From Kangiella taiwanensis (GTDB lineage: Bacteria > Pseudomonadota > Gammaproteobacteria > Enterobacterales > Kangiellaceae): DNA of 64,000 nt. How positions within the stretch are numbered: position 1 is the first letter of the stretch; each line of letters starts with the position of its first letter. The stretch is from contig NZ_JAHCLT010000001.1 of NCBI RefSeq assembly GCF_020005165.1, positions 372,001-436,000 on the forward strand, written 5' to 3'. Position numbers and translations under genes: made by a program. The notes below the pieces were generated by a model. It did no database searches, was not told the origin of the DNA, and saw only the letters and a program-made list of their open reading frames with translations. Shown piece by piece: positions 10,885-20,544 of the stretch.

Positions 10885-12370
10885 AGAAGAGCGTAAGCTG
10901 CATAAAGCGTCACCAATATTTATCCTGCTGGATAATATCAAAAAAATCATTTTCCCAGTATTGATCGCCTTAGTCGGACCTGGTGGCAGTTACTGGGAAT
11001 ATATTGCCTTGGCGATTGCGCTACTCGTGAGTTTGGCATCAGTGATTCAGTACCGATTTTACCGCTATTGGCTTGAGCCGAATCAAATCCGTGTCAAAGA
11101 AGGCATCCTGTTCCGCAATGAACGACAAGTGCCTTATAAGCGCATACAAAATCTGAACTTGACGCAAAACCCGCTTCATCGAATTTTAGGGGTGGTGACA
11201 GTGCAACTGGAGTCAGCTTCAGGGGGAAAGCCTGAGGCCGTGATCAATGTAGTTGATATGGACGCGGTAAAGGAGCTTAAACGTCTAGTACACGGTAATG
11301 AGGAAGATGCTGAGGCGCTTGACGAACAGGAGGTTGTTGAAAAAAAGTCAGCGTTACTGCGTCTACCTTTCGCTGAGATTGTTCGTTATGGCGTGATTAC
11401 CAACAAGGGCTTGGTTATCTTGGCAGTAGTGTTCGGATTTATGTCGCAGCTGAGTGATGGTGCTTTAAAAGATTATATTGAAGACAAAATCGTCGCTTTC
11501 GCTGATTGGATAACGGCCAGTTTCGACAGCTTTATTGGTGATTTAGGGGCTTTAACGATTGTTGTGTATGTGCTGGTGCTGGCCGTGTTGGGCTTACTTG
11601 GCTTGTGGTTACTGTCCATTACCTTTGCGTTATTTAAACTGCATGATTTTGAGTTAATAAAAAATAAAGGAAAGTTACAAGCGACCATGGGGTTGCTGAC
11701 GCGAATGCAGGCGACTATTCCTATGTCGCGTATACAAACCCTGACCATTCGTAATTCGTTGCTACATCGCTGGTTCAAGCGACTGACAATGAGCGTTGAA
11801 ACAGCGGGTGGTGTTAACCACGAAAACCAAGGTTTGACCTTAAAGGAAATCGCGCCATTGTTTGTATCATCACGCCGGGAAGAGTTGTTGCGGGAGATTC
11901 AGCCCGATGTATCTTGGCAAGAGGTGGAGTGGAAACCAATCGAGTCTCTGGCGGTGAAGCGAATTACTAAAAAGCTGGTGCTTGTGAGTGCGGCGCTGTC
12001 AGCTCCACTGTGGTTTGTGCATTGGGGCTGGATACCAGTCGCGTTTACCAGTTTGTCTCTTCTCGGGTGGCTGTATGCGAGAACCTACGTAAAAAATACG
12101 GCTTATTGTCTCGATCAAGAGATGATTGGCTTTAAAAGTGGTGTTATCTTCAAGAAAGAAACCTATGTCCGCTTAAGTAAAATCCAAACCGTTCAGGTGA
12201 AAGAGAGTGTGTTTGATCGTCGCTATGGCATGGCCAAGCTTGAAGTCGATACCGCGGGTGCCATGATCGGGGCGCATCATGTGGATATTCCCTACATTAT
12301 GCTTGATGACGCATTGCGCATACAAAATAAGCTGGTTGAGCGTGTCAGTCATCAACAGTTCGTTTGGTAA
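10862..12370 (+). CDS. Triple bPH2-domain membrane protein (YdbT-like)
   Basis: A 502-aa protein with three copies of a two-helix plus bPH2 (DUF304) unit: about 25-135 (PNQIRVKEGILFRNERQVPYKRIQNLN), 225-340 (LIKNKGKLQATMGLLTRMQATIPMSRIQTL) and 375-495 (MIGFKSGVIFKKETYVRLSKIQTVQ). The repeated R/K-x-x-x-x-P-x-x-R-I-Q core marks the domain. It presumably forms a membrane complex with the preceding small paralogue. In-frame ATGs at 10868 and 10874 are also possible starts; the overlap makes the choice uncertain. Function is unknown. Confidence 0.85.
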   Translation: MAMTMQSKEERKLHKASPIFILLDNIKKIIFPVLIALVGPGGSYWEYIALAIALLVSLASVIQYRFYRYWLEPNQIRVKEGILFRNERQVPYKRIQNLNLTQNPLHRILGVVTVQLESASGGKPEAVINVVDMDAVKELKRLVHGNEEDAEALDEQEVVEKKSALLRLPFAEIVRYGVITNKGLVILAVVFGFMSQLSDGALKDYIEDKIVAFADWITASFDSFIGDLGALTIVVYVLVLAVLGLLGLWLLSITFALFKLHDFELIKNKGKLQATMGLLTRMQATIPMSRIQTLTIRNSLLHRWFKRLTMSVETAGGVNHENQGLTLKEIAPLFVSSRREELLREIQPDVSWQEVEWKPIESLAVKRITKKLVLVSAALSAPLWFVHWGWIPVAFTSLSLLGWLYARTYVKNTAYCLDQEMIGFKSGVIFKKETYVRLSKIQTVQVKESVFDRRYGMAKLEVDTAGAMIGAHHVDIPYIMLDDALRIQNKLVERVSHQQFVW

Positions 12371-12417
12371 CGCCAGAGAAAAGTGATCTGCTTCGCCCCA
12401 CAAGATACTCCACAATG

Positions 12418-12443
12418 CAGGCCAGCGTATCAAAGCTGGCCTG
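12418..12443 (+). terminator. Hairpin after the PH-domain pair
   Basis: CAGGCCAGC / GCTGGCCTG 9-bp stem with an 8-nt loop. No T run follows, so it may be a weak terminator or only an RNA-stabilising hairpin. Confidence 0.45.
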
Positions 12444-12581
12444 ATCAATGTTAGAATAGTGCCAATTGAGGGCAGGTGGCGCTTATACCTTGTAAAATCA
12501 CTAAAACGGCTAGGCGCTAAGTCTGTATCACAACATTAATGAAATGTACTGGCTAACACCGGATAAATGAAAAGGTACCCC

Positions 12582-13778
12582 ATGAATAAAGATTTTCTAG
12601 GACATCTTCAGTCTCAAATCGAGGAAGTCAAAGCTGAAGGCTTATATAAAAGCGAACGTGTGATCGATTCACAGCAAGCAGCTGATATCCATGTGACTAC
12701 TGGCGAGAGTGTTTTAAATTTTTGTGCCAATAACTACTTAGGCTTGGCTAATAGTCCTGAATTGATTCAGGCAGGTAAAGAAGCCTTGGATAAACAAGGT
12801 TATGGCATGGCATCCGTACGCTTTATCTGTGGTACCCAAGATGTGCATAAAGAACTAGAAAGCCGCATTAGTGACTTTTTGGGCATGGAAGATACCATCT
12901 TATATTCGTCGTGCTTCGATGCTAATACGGGTCTTTTCGAGACCATTTTATCAAAAGAAGACGCGATTATTTCTGATGCTTTAAACCATGCCTCAATTAT
13001 TGATGGGGTTCGTCTGTGCAAGGCGATGCGTTACCGCTACAGCAACAACGACATGGCTGACTTAGAAGAAAAGTTAAAGCAAGCTGATGCAGACGGCGCT
13101 CGTTACAAGCTCATCGTAACCGATGGTGTCTTCTCAATGGATGGCATCATTGCTGATCTGGAAAGCGTCTGCGACTTAGCGGATAAATACAATGCGCTAG
13201 TGATGGTTGATGATTCGCATGCTGTGGGCTTTATCGGCGATAAAGGTCGCGGTACTCATGAACACTGCGGTGTTATGAGTCGTGTTGACATTATCACGGG
13301 TACTCTAGGTAAAGCGCTTGGTGGTGCGTCAGGTGGTTATACTGCAGCGCGCAAAGAAATTGTTGAATGGCTACGTCAGCGCTCACGTCCTTATTTGTTC
13401 TCCAACACATTAGCACCGGTCATTGCTTCGACCAGTTTGCGCGTCTTAGACATGCTGGAAAGTGGCGATGAGTTGCGCCAAAAGCTTAAGCGCAACAGTG
13501 AATATTTCCGTGAAAAGATGACAGCGTTAGGCTTCGAGCTTGTGCCTGGTGAGCACCCAATTATTCCCGTGATGTTGGGCGATGCGTCGCTAGCCAGTAA
13601 TTTTGCTGACAAGATGCTGCAAGAAGGTATTTACGTGGTTGGTTTCTCTTTCCCTGTAGTACCAAAAGGGCAAGCACGTATTCGTACTCAAATGTCAGCA
13701 GCTCACGACATCGAACATATTGATCGCGCCATTGCTGCTTTTGAAAAAGTAGGCAAAGAGTTGGGCGTGATTAGTTAA
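12582..13778 (+). CDS. kbl: 2-amino-3-ketobutyrate CoA ligase (glycine C-acetyltransferase)
   Basis: A 398-aa PLP enzyme of the alpha-oxoamine synthase family, the same length as E. coli Kbl. It splits 2-amino-3-ketobutyrate with CoA into glycine and acetyl-CoA. The PLP lysine lies in [25 protein letters not shown] and the N-terminal [16 protein letters not shown] are family hallmarks. An ATG at 12567 would add five residues, but AAAGGT at 12571-12576 is spaced for the ATG at 12582. It is followed 19 nt later by tdh, which makes its substrate from threonine. Confidence 0.97.
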   Translation: MNKDFLGHLQSQIEEVKAEGLYKSERVIDSQQAADIHVTTGESVLNFCANNYLGLANSPELIQAGKEALDKQGYGMASVRFICGTQDVHKELESRISDFLGMEDTILYSSCFDANTGLFETILSKEDAIISDALNHASIIDGVRLCKAMRYRYSNNDMADLEEKLKQADADGARYKLIVTDGVFSMDGIIADLESVCDLADKYNALVMVDDSHAVGFIGDKGRGTHEHCGVMSRVDIITGTLGKALGGASGGYTAARKEIVEWLRQRSRPYLFSNTLAPVIASTSLRVLDMLESGDELRQKLKRNSEYFREKMTALGFELVPGEHPIIPVMLGDASLASNFADKMLQEGIYVVGFSFPVVPKGQARIRTQMSAAHDIEHIDRAIAAFEKVGKELGVIS

Positions 13779-13797
13779 TTATTGAAACGAGATCATT

Positions 13798-14823
13798 ATG
13801 AAAACATTGAGTAAGGCTAAAGCAGAAAAAGGAATCTGGATGGTTGACCATCCTAAGCCAGAGCTTGGGCACAATGATGTGTTGATTAAAATTAAGAAAA
13901 CGGCCATCTGTGGTACCGATATGCATATTTACCACTGGGACGAGTGGGCGCAGGAAACGATTCCTGTGCCGATGACGGTCGGTCACGAGTATGTCGGTAT
14001 CATCGAAGAAGTTGGCCAAGAAGTAAAAGGCTTTAAAGTGGGTGATCGCGTTTCAGGTGAAGGTCATATTACCTGTGGTTTCTGTCGTAACTGTCGTGCA
14101 GGCCGCCGTCACTTATGCCGTAACACTGAAGGCGTTGGCGTTAATCGTCCCGGAGCCTTTGGTGAATACTTGGTAATTCCTGCTGAAAATGCTTATAAGA
14201 TTCCAGACGACATTTCAGATGATGTCGCCTCGATTTTGGACCCATTTGGTAATGCTGCGCATACTGCCTTATCGTTTGACCTAGTGGGAGAAGATGTTCT
14301 GATCACGGGTGCTGGGCCAATTGGCATGATGGCTGCTGCGATTGCTAAGCATGTTGGCGCGCGCCACGTTGTGATTACCGACATGAATGATTACCGTCTG
14401 GATTTAGCAAAACAGATGGGCGCCACGCGCACGGTTAATGTGACCAAAGAAAAGCTTGAAGATGTCATGAATGAATTAGGCATGACCGAAGGTTTTGATG
14501 TTGGTTTAGAAATGTCAGGTGCGCCACCTGCATTTGCATCTATGCTAAACACCATGAATCATGGCGGTAAAATTGCCATGTTAGGCATTCCTTCAAGCGA
14601 TATGGCGATTGACTGGAACCAAGTGATATTCAAAGGCTTAATCATCAAAGGTATTTATGGCCGTGAAATGTATGAAACTTGGTACAAGATGATTGCCATG
14701 GTGCAGTCAGGTTTAGATTTATCACCAGTGATTACTCACCGTTTCGATATCGATAAGTTTGAAGAAGGTTTCGAAACCATGGCCAGCGGCCAGTCAGGTA
14801 AAGTGGTATTAAGCTGGGACTAA
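13798..14823 (+). CDS. tdh: L-threonine 3-dehydrogenase
   Basis: A 341-aa zinc-dependent medium-chain dehydrogenase, identical in length to E. coli Tdh. Catalytic zinc ligands are Cys38 (AICGTDMH), His63 and Glu64 (GHEYVG); the structural zinc site is the four-Cys cluster in [15 protein letters not shown]. The NAD-binding region is [21 protein letters not shown]. It oxidises threonine to 2-amino-3-ketobutyrate, used by Kbl from the gene just upstream. The pair feeds glycine and acetyl-CoA from peptide-derived threonine. Confidence 0.97.
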   Translation: MKTLSKAKAEKGIWMVDHPKPELGHNDVLIKIKKTAICGTDMHIYHWDEWAQETIPVPMTVGHEYVGIIEEVGQEVKGFKVGDRVSGEGHITCGFCRNCRAGRRHLCRNTEGVGVNRPGAFGEYLVIPAENAYKIPDDISDDVASILDPFGNAAHTALSFDLVGEDVLITGAGPIGMMAAAIAKHVGARHVVITDMNDYRLDLAKQMGATRTVNVTKEKLEDVMNELGMTEGFDVGLEMSGAPPAFASMLNTMNHGGKIAMLGIPSSDMAIDWNQVIFKGLIIKGIYGREMYETWYKMIAMVQSGLDLSPVITHRFDIDKFEEGFETMASGQSGKVVLSWD

Positions 14824-14833
14824 GATAAGTTTG

Positions 14834-15289
14834 ATGCGCTATCAATACTCGATAAAAAGCTGGGCAGAGCTGAATACGTTAGACCTCTACCAGCTTTTAC
14901 AACTCCGCTCCGAGGTGTTTGTAGTGGAGCAAGAGTGCGCTTATCAAGACTTGGATGGTCAGGATTTTGAGTCGGTACATTTGACCGCAAGAACACCAAG
15001 CAACAAATCCTTGATGGCTTATGCTCGAATCTATACCACCAAAATTGAAGAAAAAGAGTATGCGGCTATTGGGCGTGTGTGTACCGCTAAGACATATCGT
15101 GGACAGGGTGTTTCGCGCCAGTTAATGGAATATGCAATTCAATACATCAAGGAAAATCAAAAGTTACCCATCACGGTCAGTGCTCAGGCTTATTTGGAAA
15201 CCTTTTACCAGTCTCTGGGTTTTCAAATGGTATCGGAACCTTATCTTGAGGATGGAATCCCACATATTAGAATGGTGAGAGAGAAGTAG
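14834..15289 (+). CDS. GNAT acetyltransferase, ElaA family
   Basis: A 151-aa protein of the ElaA branch of GNAT N-acetyltransferases. The N-terminal LDLYQLLQLRSEVFVVEQECAYQDLDGQD segment is the ElaA signature; the acetyl-CoA loop is RVCTAKTYRGQGVSRQLMEYA. The substrate is not known. A TTG one codon upstream (14831) is an alternative start. It lies 10 nt after tdh and 3 nt before the rhomboid gene, so it may be cotranscribed with kbl-tdh. Confidence 0.88.
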   Translation: MRYQYSIKSWAELNTLDLYQLLQLRSEVFVVEQECAYQDLDGQDFESVHLTARTPSNKSLMAYARIYTTKIEEKEYAAIGRVCTAKTYRGQGVSRQLMEYAIQYIKENQKLPITVSAQAYLETFYQSLGFQMVSEPYLEDGIPHIRMVREK

Positions 15290-15292
15290 CGT

Positions 15293-15907
15293 ATGTTGAA
15301 AGACTTTTTAGCACGTGCGGGTTGGATGACCAAGCTACTAGTAGCGATTAGCGTTATCGTTACGATTGTGACATTGTCAGGTAGCAATCAGTTAACCGGG
15401 TATTTCACTTTTAACTGGGAGCTGATATTACAGGGACAGGTCCATCGGCTAGTGACCCCGATTTTTCTTCATTTTATGATCGGCTCGTTACCGATCCACT
15501 TAATCTTTAACATGATGTGGTTGTGGGATCTGGGAGGCTCGATTGAAAAAGAGCGGGGCCCTTGGTACTTGCTGGGATTAGTTTTGATCATTGGTATTGC
15601 CTCAAATATGGCACAGTATTTTGGCGAGTACTTAATCGAAGGTTTTGTTAATCCTCGATATATTTTTGGTGGTATGTCTGGCGTGGTTTACGGTTTGCTC
15701 GGCTTTATTTTTATGCGCCGCAAATTTGATCCCTTTTTCCGCGTTGAAATGCATCCTGGGATCATGCAGTTTATGATGATATGGCTAGTGCTTGGTTTTG
15801 TGTTGAACTCAACTGGCATGATAGGCATTGCCAACGCTGCGCATCTGATTGGATTGGTTACAGGCGGAGCCCTCGGCGTATTAACCTCGAAAATTAAAGC
15901 ATTTTAG
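15293..15907 (+). CDS. Rhomboid family intramembrane serine protease
   Basis: A 204-aa, six-helix membrane protein. The Ser-His dyad is visible: Ser129 in GGMSGVVYG and His184 in NAAHLIGLVTGG. The HxxxN motif that shapes the oxyanion hole is present as IHLIFNMMWLWDLG (His69, Asn73). It lacks the N-terminal cytoplasmic domain of E. coli GlpG, so it is a shorter form. It is followed by a GlpE-type rhodanese, the same neighbour pair as glpE-glpG in enterobacteria but in the reverse order. The glp genes proper are absent. Confidence 0.9.
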   Translation: MLKDFLARAGWMTKLLVAISVIVTIVTLSGSNQLTGYFTFNWELILQGQVHRLVTPIFLHFMIGSLPIHLIFNMMWLWDLGGSIEKERGPWYLLGLVLIIGIASNMAQYFGEYLIEGFVNPRYIFGGMSGVVYGLLGFIFMRRKFDPFFRVEMHPGIMQFMMIWLVLGFVLNSTGMIGIANAAHLIGLVTGGALGVLTSKIKAF

Positions 15908-15915
15908 TGATAGGT

Positions 15916-16227
15916 ATGAACTTTAAACGTATTAGTATTGATGAAGTCAATCGCATGAGCGATCAGCAAACCATCAACGTGATTGATATTCGAGATCCTC
16001 AGTCTTTTGCCGCAGGTCACATGCCACATGCGGTCAATATCAATAATCAAAATGCGGGCGACTACATAGAAAGTGCGGATAAACAAACGCCGTTAATTGT
16101 GGTCTGCTACCACGGGCATAGCAGTCAGCCTGCTGCACAATACTTCGCAGCGCAAGGGTTTGAAGACGTGTACAGTATGGACGGCGGTTTTGAGGTTTGG
16201 AAACTGAACCATCCAGTGGAAGTCTAA
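15916..16227 (+). CDS. glpE: Thiosulfate sulfurtransferase GlpE
   Basis: A 103-aa single-domain rhodanese. The active-site loop CYHGHSS (Cys64) closely matches the GlpE loop CYHGNSS, and the C-terminal YSMDGGFEVWK is typical. A GTG at 15907 overlapping the rhomboid stop is possible, but the ATG at 15916 with AGGT just upstream gives the usual N-terminus. It transfers sulfane sulfur from thiosulfate to acceptors such as cyanide or thioredoxin. Cotranslated with the upstream rhomboid gene. Confidence 0.9.
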   Translation: MNFKRISIDEVNRMSDQQTINVIDIRDPQSFAAGHMPHAVNINNQNAGDYIESADKQTPLIVVCYHGHSSQPAAQYFAAQGFEDVYSMDGGFEVWKLNHPVEV

Positions 16228-16236
16228 ACACTAAAT

Positions 16237-16470
16237 TTACGCTGAGAAGGAATCGAAGTTACTATCCGTAAACTCTTCATTAAGGATCTCTTTGGCACGA
16301 ACCAAGTTTTCCTCGTCTACCATTAAGGGAACTTCACCAATCGCTGAACCATAGGTACTATGGAAGCCATCATGGAGCAAAGTTGCTTCAATTCCATGAG
16401 CTTCAAGCAGACCTTTTGCAATGTGAGCCTGCATATTATCAGCATAGGTTTCTACCACCGCTAGCGCCAT
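16237..16470 (-). CDS. DUF2007 family small protein
   Basis: A 77-aa protein of the DUF2007 (putative signal-transducing) family: VVETYADNMQAHIAKGLLEAHGIEATLLHD and VPLMVDEENLVRAKEIL. The family has a small ferredoxin-like fold of unknown role. A TTG two codons upstream is possible, but AAGGAG is 6 nt from the ATG at 16470. It is convergent with glpE, with only 9 nt between the stop codons. Confidence 0.85.
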   Translation of the reverse strand: MALAVVETYADNMQAHIAKGLLEAHGIEATLLHDGFHSTYGSAIGEVPLMVDEENLVRAKEILNEEFTDSNFDSFSA

Positions 16471-16619
16471 AGCCAACTCCTTTTCAATTCGCTGTTTAGG
16501 TTATTAAGACATGCACCTGTGATTTTTTCAAGAGCAGTATATGATATTGATAAACTAGGGTTTATGGATTGAATCCAGTACAATAAGCGAAACTTTATTG
16601 TGCAACAGGCGAATAATCT

Positions 16620-17159
16620 ATGGATTTTAAGGTATGGCGAAGTACAAGCGATGATGTCATCCAAGCACTGCCGTATCATGTTGCTGAATGGGTTGCTGAG
16701 TTTGGCTCCTTAACGGAAAAGCTTGGACACTATGTCGATAAAGTTCGTTTAGATTTACTCAAGGAAGCCACCGAGCAGCCAATAAAAACGGAGTCGGACT
16801 TGCTTAACCTTAAAGAAGAATTAAGCCAGGTTCGTGAAGTTGTGTTGTATGGCCCAACAAAGCCCTGGATTTACGCACGAACGATCGTGCCATTGTCTGA
16901 TGGAAACTTGATTTTGGATCTAGGCAAGACACCATTAGGAAGTATATTATTTACTTCCAGTGAGTTAAGGCGTCGTTCGTTAGAAGTGATGCAGTTGTCA
17001 AAAGAGCATCGATTGTACCAAAAAGCTAAGACGTATATGGACGAAAAGGCTGACGCAACACCATTATGGGCAAGACGTTCGCTGTGGGCAAATGAGGACG
17101 AAAGTAAAAAGTTACTCTTGCTGGAAGTATTCTTACCTGATTCGCCACTGTATCAATAA
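16620..17159 (+). CDS. ubiC: Chorismate lyase UbiC
   Basis: A 179-aa protein of the chorismate-pyruvate lyase family, which makes 4-hydroxybenzoate, the ring precursor of ubiquinone. Recognisable parts are REVVLYGPTKPWIYARTIVP (active-site Arg region), LGKTPLGSILF and the C-terminal LWARRSLW ... LLLLEVFLPDSPLY with the conserved acidic residue. It is slightly longer than the E. coli enzyme. It sits 13 nt before ubiA, which uses its product. Confidence 0.9.
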   Translation: MDFKVWRSTSDDVIQALPYHVAEWVAEFGSLTEKLGHYVDKVRLDLLKEATEQPIKTESDLLNLKEELSQVREVVLYGPTKPWIYARTIVPLSDGNLILDLGKTPLGSILFTSSELRRRSLEVMQLSKEHRLYQKAKTYMDEKADATPLWARRSLWANEDESKKLLLLEVFLPDSPLYQ

Positions 17160-17172
17160 TTAAAACGACATC

Positions 17173-18045
17173 ATGAAACTGACACTAAAAAAAGAGCACT
17201 GGCAATATTATGCGCAATTAATGCGCCTAAATAGGCCCATCGGAACTTACCTATTGTTATGGCCTACTTTATGGGCATTGTGGATTGCTGCTGAAGGACT
17301 CCCAAGCTTATGGATATTGGTCGTATTTTCTCTGGGAGTATTTTTAATGCGCTCAGCGGGTTGTGTGATCAATGATTTCGCTGATCGAGATTTTGATGCT
17401 CATGTTGAGCGAACTAGGCAAAGGCCCTTAGCACAGAATAAAGTGAGCAGCAGTGAGGCCATAACCTTATTTTTGGTTTTGGTATTGTTGGCTTTAGGGC
17501 TGGTCCTAACCTTAAATTGGCTAACGATAGGATTAAGCGTTATCGCTTTATTGTTAGCTTCAATGTACCCCTTCATGAAGCGTTACACCTATTATCCTCA
17601 AGCTGTACTTGGCGCCGCATTTTCTTGGGGTATACCCATGGCGTTTGCTGCGATAACAGGTGAGGTTCCTCACATCGTTTGGCTGATCTATATCTCGACG
17701 TTGCTCTGGGTACTGGCTTACGACACTTTATATGGAATGGTCGATAGAGATGACGATCTTAAATTGGGATTGAAGTCGACCGCAATATTGTTTGGTGAGA
17801 TGGATTTAGCTTTAGTTGGGATGATTCAAGCAATGTTTTTATTCGGAATGTTACTGGTCGGCCAACAGTTAGACCTGACATTTTATTATTATATCGCTTG
17901 GGCAACATCTGTCGCATTGATTGCAGGACAAATGTGGCGTTGTCGCAAGCGTCATCCTAAAGAGTGCTTCAACGCCTTTTTAAATAATAATTACGTCGGT
18001 ATGAGCCTATTTCTCGGGCTTGTTCTCCACTACTGGTTGGGTTGA
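17173..18045 (+). CDS. ubiA: 4-hydroxybenzoate octaprenyltransferase UbiA
   Basis: A 290-aa membrane prenyltransferase with about eight hydrophobic helices. Both Mg-diphosphate aspartate motifs are present: NDFADRDFD and YDTLYGMVDRDDD. It attaches the polyprenyl tail to 4-hydroxybenzoate in ubiquinone synthesis. It directly follows ubiC. Its 3' end overlaps the 3' end of the convergent plsB by 39 nt, an arrangement that leaves no room for a terminator between them. Confidence 0.95.
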   Translation: MKLTLKKEHWQYYAQLMRLNRPIGTYLLLWPTLWALWIAAEGLPSLWILVVFSLGVFLMRSAGCVINDFADRDFDAHVERTRQRPLAQNKVSSSEAITLFLVLVLLALGLVLTLNWLTIGLSVIALLLASMYPFMKRYTYYPQAVLGAAFSWGIPMAFAAITGEVPHIVWLIYISTLLWVLAYDTLYGMVDRDDDLKLGLKSTAILFGEMDLALVGMIQAMFLFGMLLVGQQLDLTFYYYIAWATSVALIAGQMWRCRKRHPKECFNAFLNNNYVGMSLFLGLVLHYWLG

Positions 18046-20526
18046 TTGCTTGGTTTGCTTCAAGCTTCTTGATGCTTGTTGCAAGCCTTGCTGAACCGGT
18101 ACGCTGAGTAAACTTAAGACTGTATTGTAAAGCAGGCGACAAGCTTCTGTTGGACGCATGCCAGCGCCCTCTGTGTGATCAACCCAGTCCTCGTCTTTGA
18201 GTACTTTGACCAAATTTCTAAACAAGTTTTTATCGAAAAACTCTGGAGCATTAATGCCGTGTAAGGCTGCAATACGTTGCGCTAGTTTTTGGCTTTCTTG
18301 CTCAAGCTCAGCGCGACGCAAGGTTTCATCCTCGCGTAAGCTGTGCAATAGCGTTAAACTAATAGCGTATCGTTGTAATGCAGGTTGGACAGCTTGTGCT
18401 AAAGTCATTAGTCGGGACCAGTTACTGTCTTCATCTGCAGGTGCCATCAACTGGTTTTGGGATTCTTTAAGTAAACCTAAGGTGACGAAGCTGTCTATGA
18501 TGTGATGGAGCTGCTCATCCAATTCGTCATGAGTCCAGCGAATATACAACTCTTGGTAAAGGAAAGGATAAATCAGTTGGACTAAATCGATAACTTGTTC
18601 ACGGCTAACTTTTTCATGGCGCTGAAAGATTGCCGCGATGAGTGATGGTAACGCATAAACGTGAAGGATGTTGTTACTGTAATAGGTTGAAAGAACTGCT
18701 TCATCCCCTTCGATAGAGACAACATCGCCCGCTGGGTCCGAAAACTCTTGGACCATGCCCAGTTTTAAGGCTGTGTTTAATAATTCAAGACCACTGTTTT
18801 GAGGCAAGTTAATATAAGGGCTATAGGGAGCCGATTTAGCTAATGTAATTAGCATGTCGAGATGCGAAATCAACTCTTGTTTATCCATAGCTTGACGCGG
18901 TGTGCCGAGCAGACTCAAGCTCACTAAGCAAACGCTATTGACGCTGGCTGAGGAGTTAATTCGGCGATTGATTTCATCACCTAACGCTGACACGCTATTA
19001 GAAAGCCACTCTGGACGATCTTCCTGATCTAAAGAGGCTTGTTGCCAGTCGATGTTGCGTTGTTCAAGAAAATCCTGAAGTTTAAGTGGCTCACCAAAAT
19101 TCAAGTACACTTTACCGTAAAAACGCTTAAGCGCTTTTCGAACACCAAGCAATTGGCCAAATGACTCTTTTTGTTTCGTTTTACCGCGCAGTTCACCGAC
19201 ATAGCTTTTTCCCTCGAACATGCGTTCATAGCCTATATAAACAGGGACAAAAAGAATCGGCTTCTTTAGGCCGCGTAGAAGGCTTTGCACGGTCATGGCG
19301 AGCATGCCTGTTTTTGGCGTAAGCAAACGACCGGTTCGGCTACGCCCACCCTCTTGGAAGTATTCGACTGGCGTGCCTTTATTAAACAGACGATACAAAT
19401 ATTCGTTGAATACAGCAGCATAAAGACGGTTACCGCGGAAACTACGACGTAAGAAGAAAGCTCCACCACGGCGTAAAATCGAGCCAACAGGCCAAAAGTT
19501 GAGGTTAATACCCGCGGCAATATGCGGTGGGGCTAGTCCTTCATGATACAACTGATACGACAACAGGAGATAATCAGCGTGGCTTCGGTGGCATGGCACA
19601 TAAATGATTTCGTGATCTTTTGCCATCTGACGAACTTCTTTGAGGTTGTTAACTTCAATTCCCGCGTAGATTTTGTACCAGACACGGGTCAGCAAACTCG
19701 ACAGGAAGCGAATCATGCGTGGGCTGAAATTAGCTGCGATTTCTTTAACGTATTTTCCAGCCTCTTTATTGAGATCCTGCTCAGTACGCTTTCCTTTAGA
19801 CTTTTCACGCTGAATAACTTCTTGTACTGAATCAGAAGCAACGATACCAGCAATTAAGTCACGACGATTTTCGGTGCGGGGGCCAACAGTAGCCACCCAT
19901 GCGCGATTGAAGTGAACTCGCATAATTCGGCTCAATTTGTGAGCATTTCGCTCAGCATTCGCATTCAGATCGATCTCTGGTGAGGTGAGCTCTATAGGTT
20001 GCCCATACTGTAGCAAGCATTGGCGTCCTGAAAAGAGAATAATTAAAAACTTTCCTAGTCGCCCCGACTCTTCGATACTGGAAATGAAATAGCGAAAGAA
20101 AGAGCGTTCTTTGCCAGGGTTTCGTCCCCAATAAACCGAAACGGGGACAAGCTTAAACTTAGTGTCTGGATTAGCTTTTTGAGCGTTCAGTAGTTTAACA
20201 ATGGAATCTTTGTGCTCAGCATTGACTTTGTTTCTTCGGAAAATGCTGGGTCGCTTGTTAAGAAATAAACAACTACCTTGCGCAGGGATACTTCTTTTAT
20301 GATCGGTAACTTTACCGATGGGTAAGCCTAGCTGCTCGCCTTGACGCTTGAGTAGCTCGATTGATGTCATGGACTGAGTACGTAGAACGTATACGATGTG
20401 ATCGTCTTCAGACAAATGAAATTCTGAAACCGGATCGGATGGCGCGCGCTTTTCTCTAACCAGTAGCTTTAAGGGAAGGCGCAAGATGGCCAGTGAAAAG
20501 CTTTTAATGCTTGATGACAAGGACAT
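18007..20526 (-). CDS. plsB: Glycerol-3-phosphate 1-O-acyltransferase PlsB
   Basis: An 839-aa inner-membrane acyltransferase that makes lysophosphatidate from glycerol 3-phosphate and acyl-ACP or acyl-CoA, the first step of phospholipid synthesis. The HX4D catalytic motif is in CHRSHADYLLLSY, followed by the glycerol-phosphate motifs GGAFFLRRSFRGN, FQEGGRSRTGRLL and ILFVPVYIGYE. The length is in the PlsB range. It converges on ubiA with overlapping ends. The N-terminus begins MSLSSSIKSFSLAILRLPLKL. It starts 18 nt downstream of the decarboxylase stop and may share a transcript with the two genes behind it. Confidence 0.96.
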   Translation of the reverse strand: MSLSSSIKSFSLAILRLPLKLLVREKRAPSDPVSEFHLSEDDHIVYVLRTQSMTSIELLKRQGEQLGLPIGKVTDHKRSIPAQGSCLFLNKRPSIFRRNKVNAEHKDSIVKLLNAQKANPDTKFKLVPVSVYWGRNPGKERSFFRYFISSIEESGRLGKFLIILFSGRQCLLQYGQPIELTSPEIDLNANAERNAHKLSRIMRVHFNRAWVATVGPRTENRRDLIAGIVASDSVQEVIQREKSKGKRTEQDLNKEAGKYVKEIAANFSPRMIRFLSSLLTRVWYKIYAGIEVNNLKEVRQMAKDHEIIYVPCHRSHADYLLLSYQLYHEGLAPPHIAAGINLNFWPVGSILRRGGAFFLRRSFRGNRLYAAVFNEYLYRLFNKGTPVEYFQEGGRSRTGRLLTPKTGMLAMTVQSLLRGLKKPILFVPVYIGYERMFEGKSYVGELRGKTKQKESFGQLLGVRKALKRFYGKVYLNFGEPLKLQDFLEQRNIDWQQASLDQEDRPEWLSNSVSALGDEINRRINSSASVNSVCLVSLSLLGTPRQAMDKQELISHLDMLITLAKSAPYSPYINLPQNSGLELLNTALKLGMVQEFSDPAGDVVSIEGDEAVLSTYYSNNILHVYALPSLIAAIFQRHEKVSREQVIDLVQLIYPFLYQELYIRWTHDELDEQLHHIIDSFVTLGLLKESQNQLMAPADEDSNWSRLMTLAQAVQPALQRYAISLTLLHSLREDETLRRAELEQESQKLAQRIAALHGINAPEFFDKNLFRNLVKVLKDEDWVDHTEGAGMRPTEACRLLYNTVLSLLSVPVQQGLQQASRSLKQTKQSTQPVVENKPEK

Positions 20527-20544
20527 AAGTTACAGTAACCTAAT

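Noticed and set aside
18007-18045. Frameshift or misassembly at the ubiA/plsB junction
   Set aside because: The 39-nt overlap joins the intact C-termini of two convergent genes with normal lengths, so it is simply a compact overlap.
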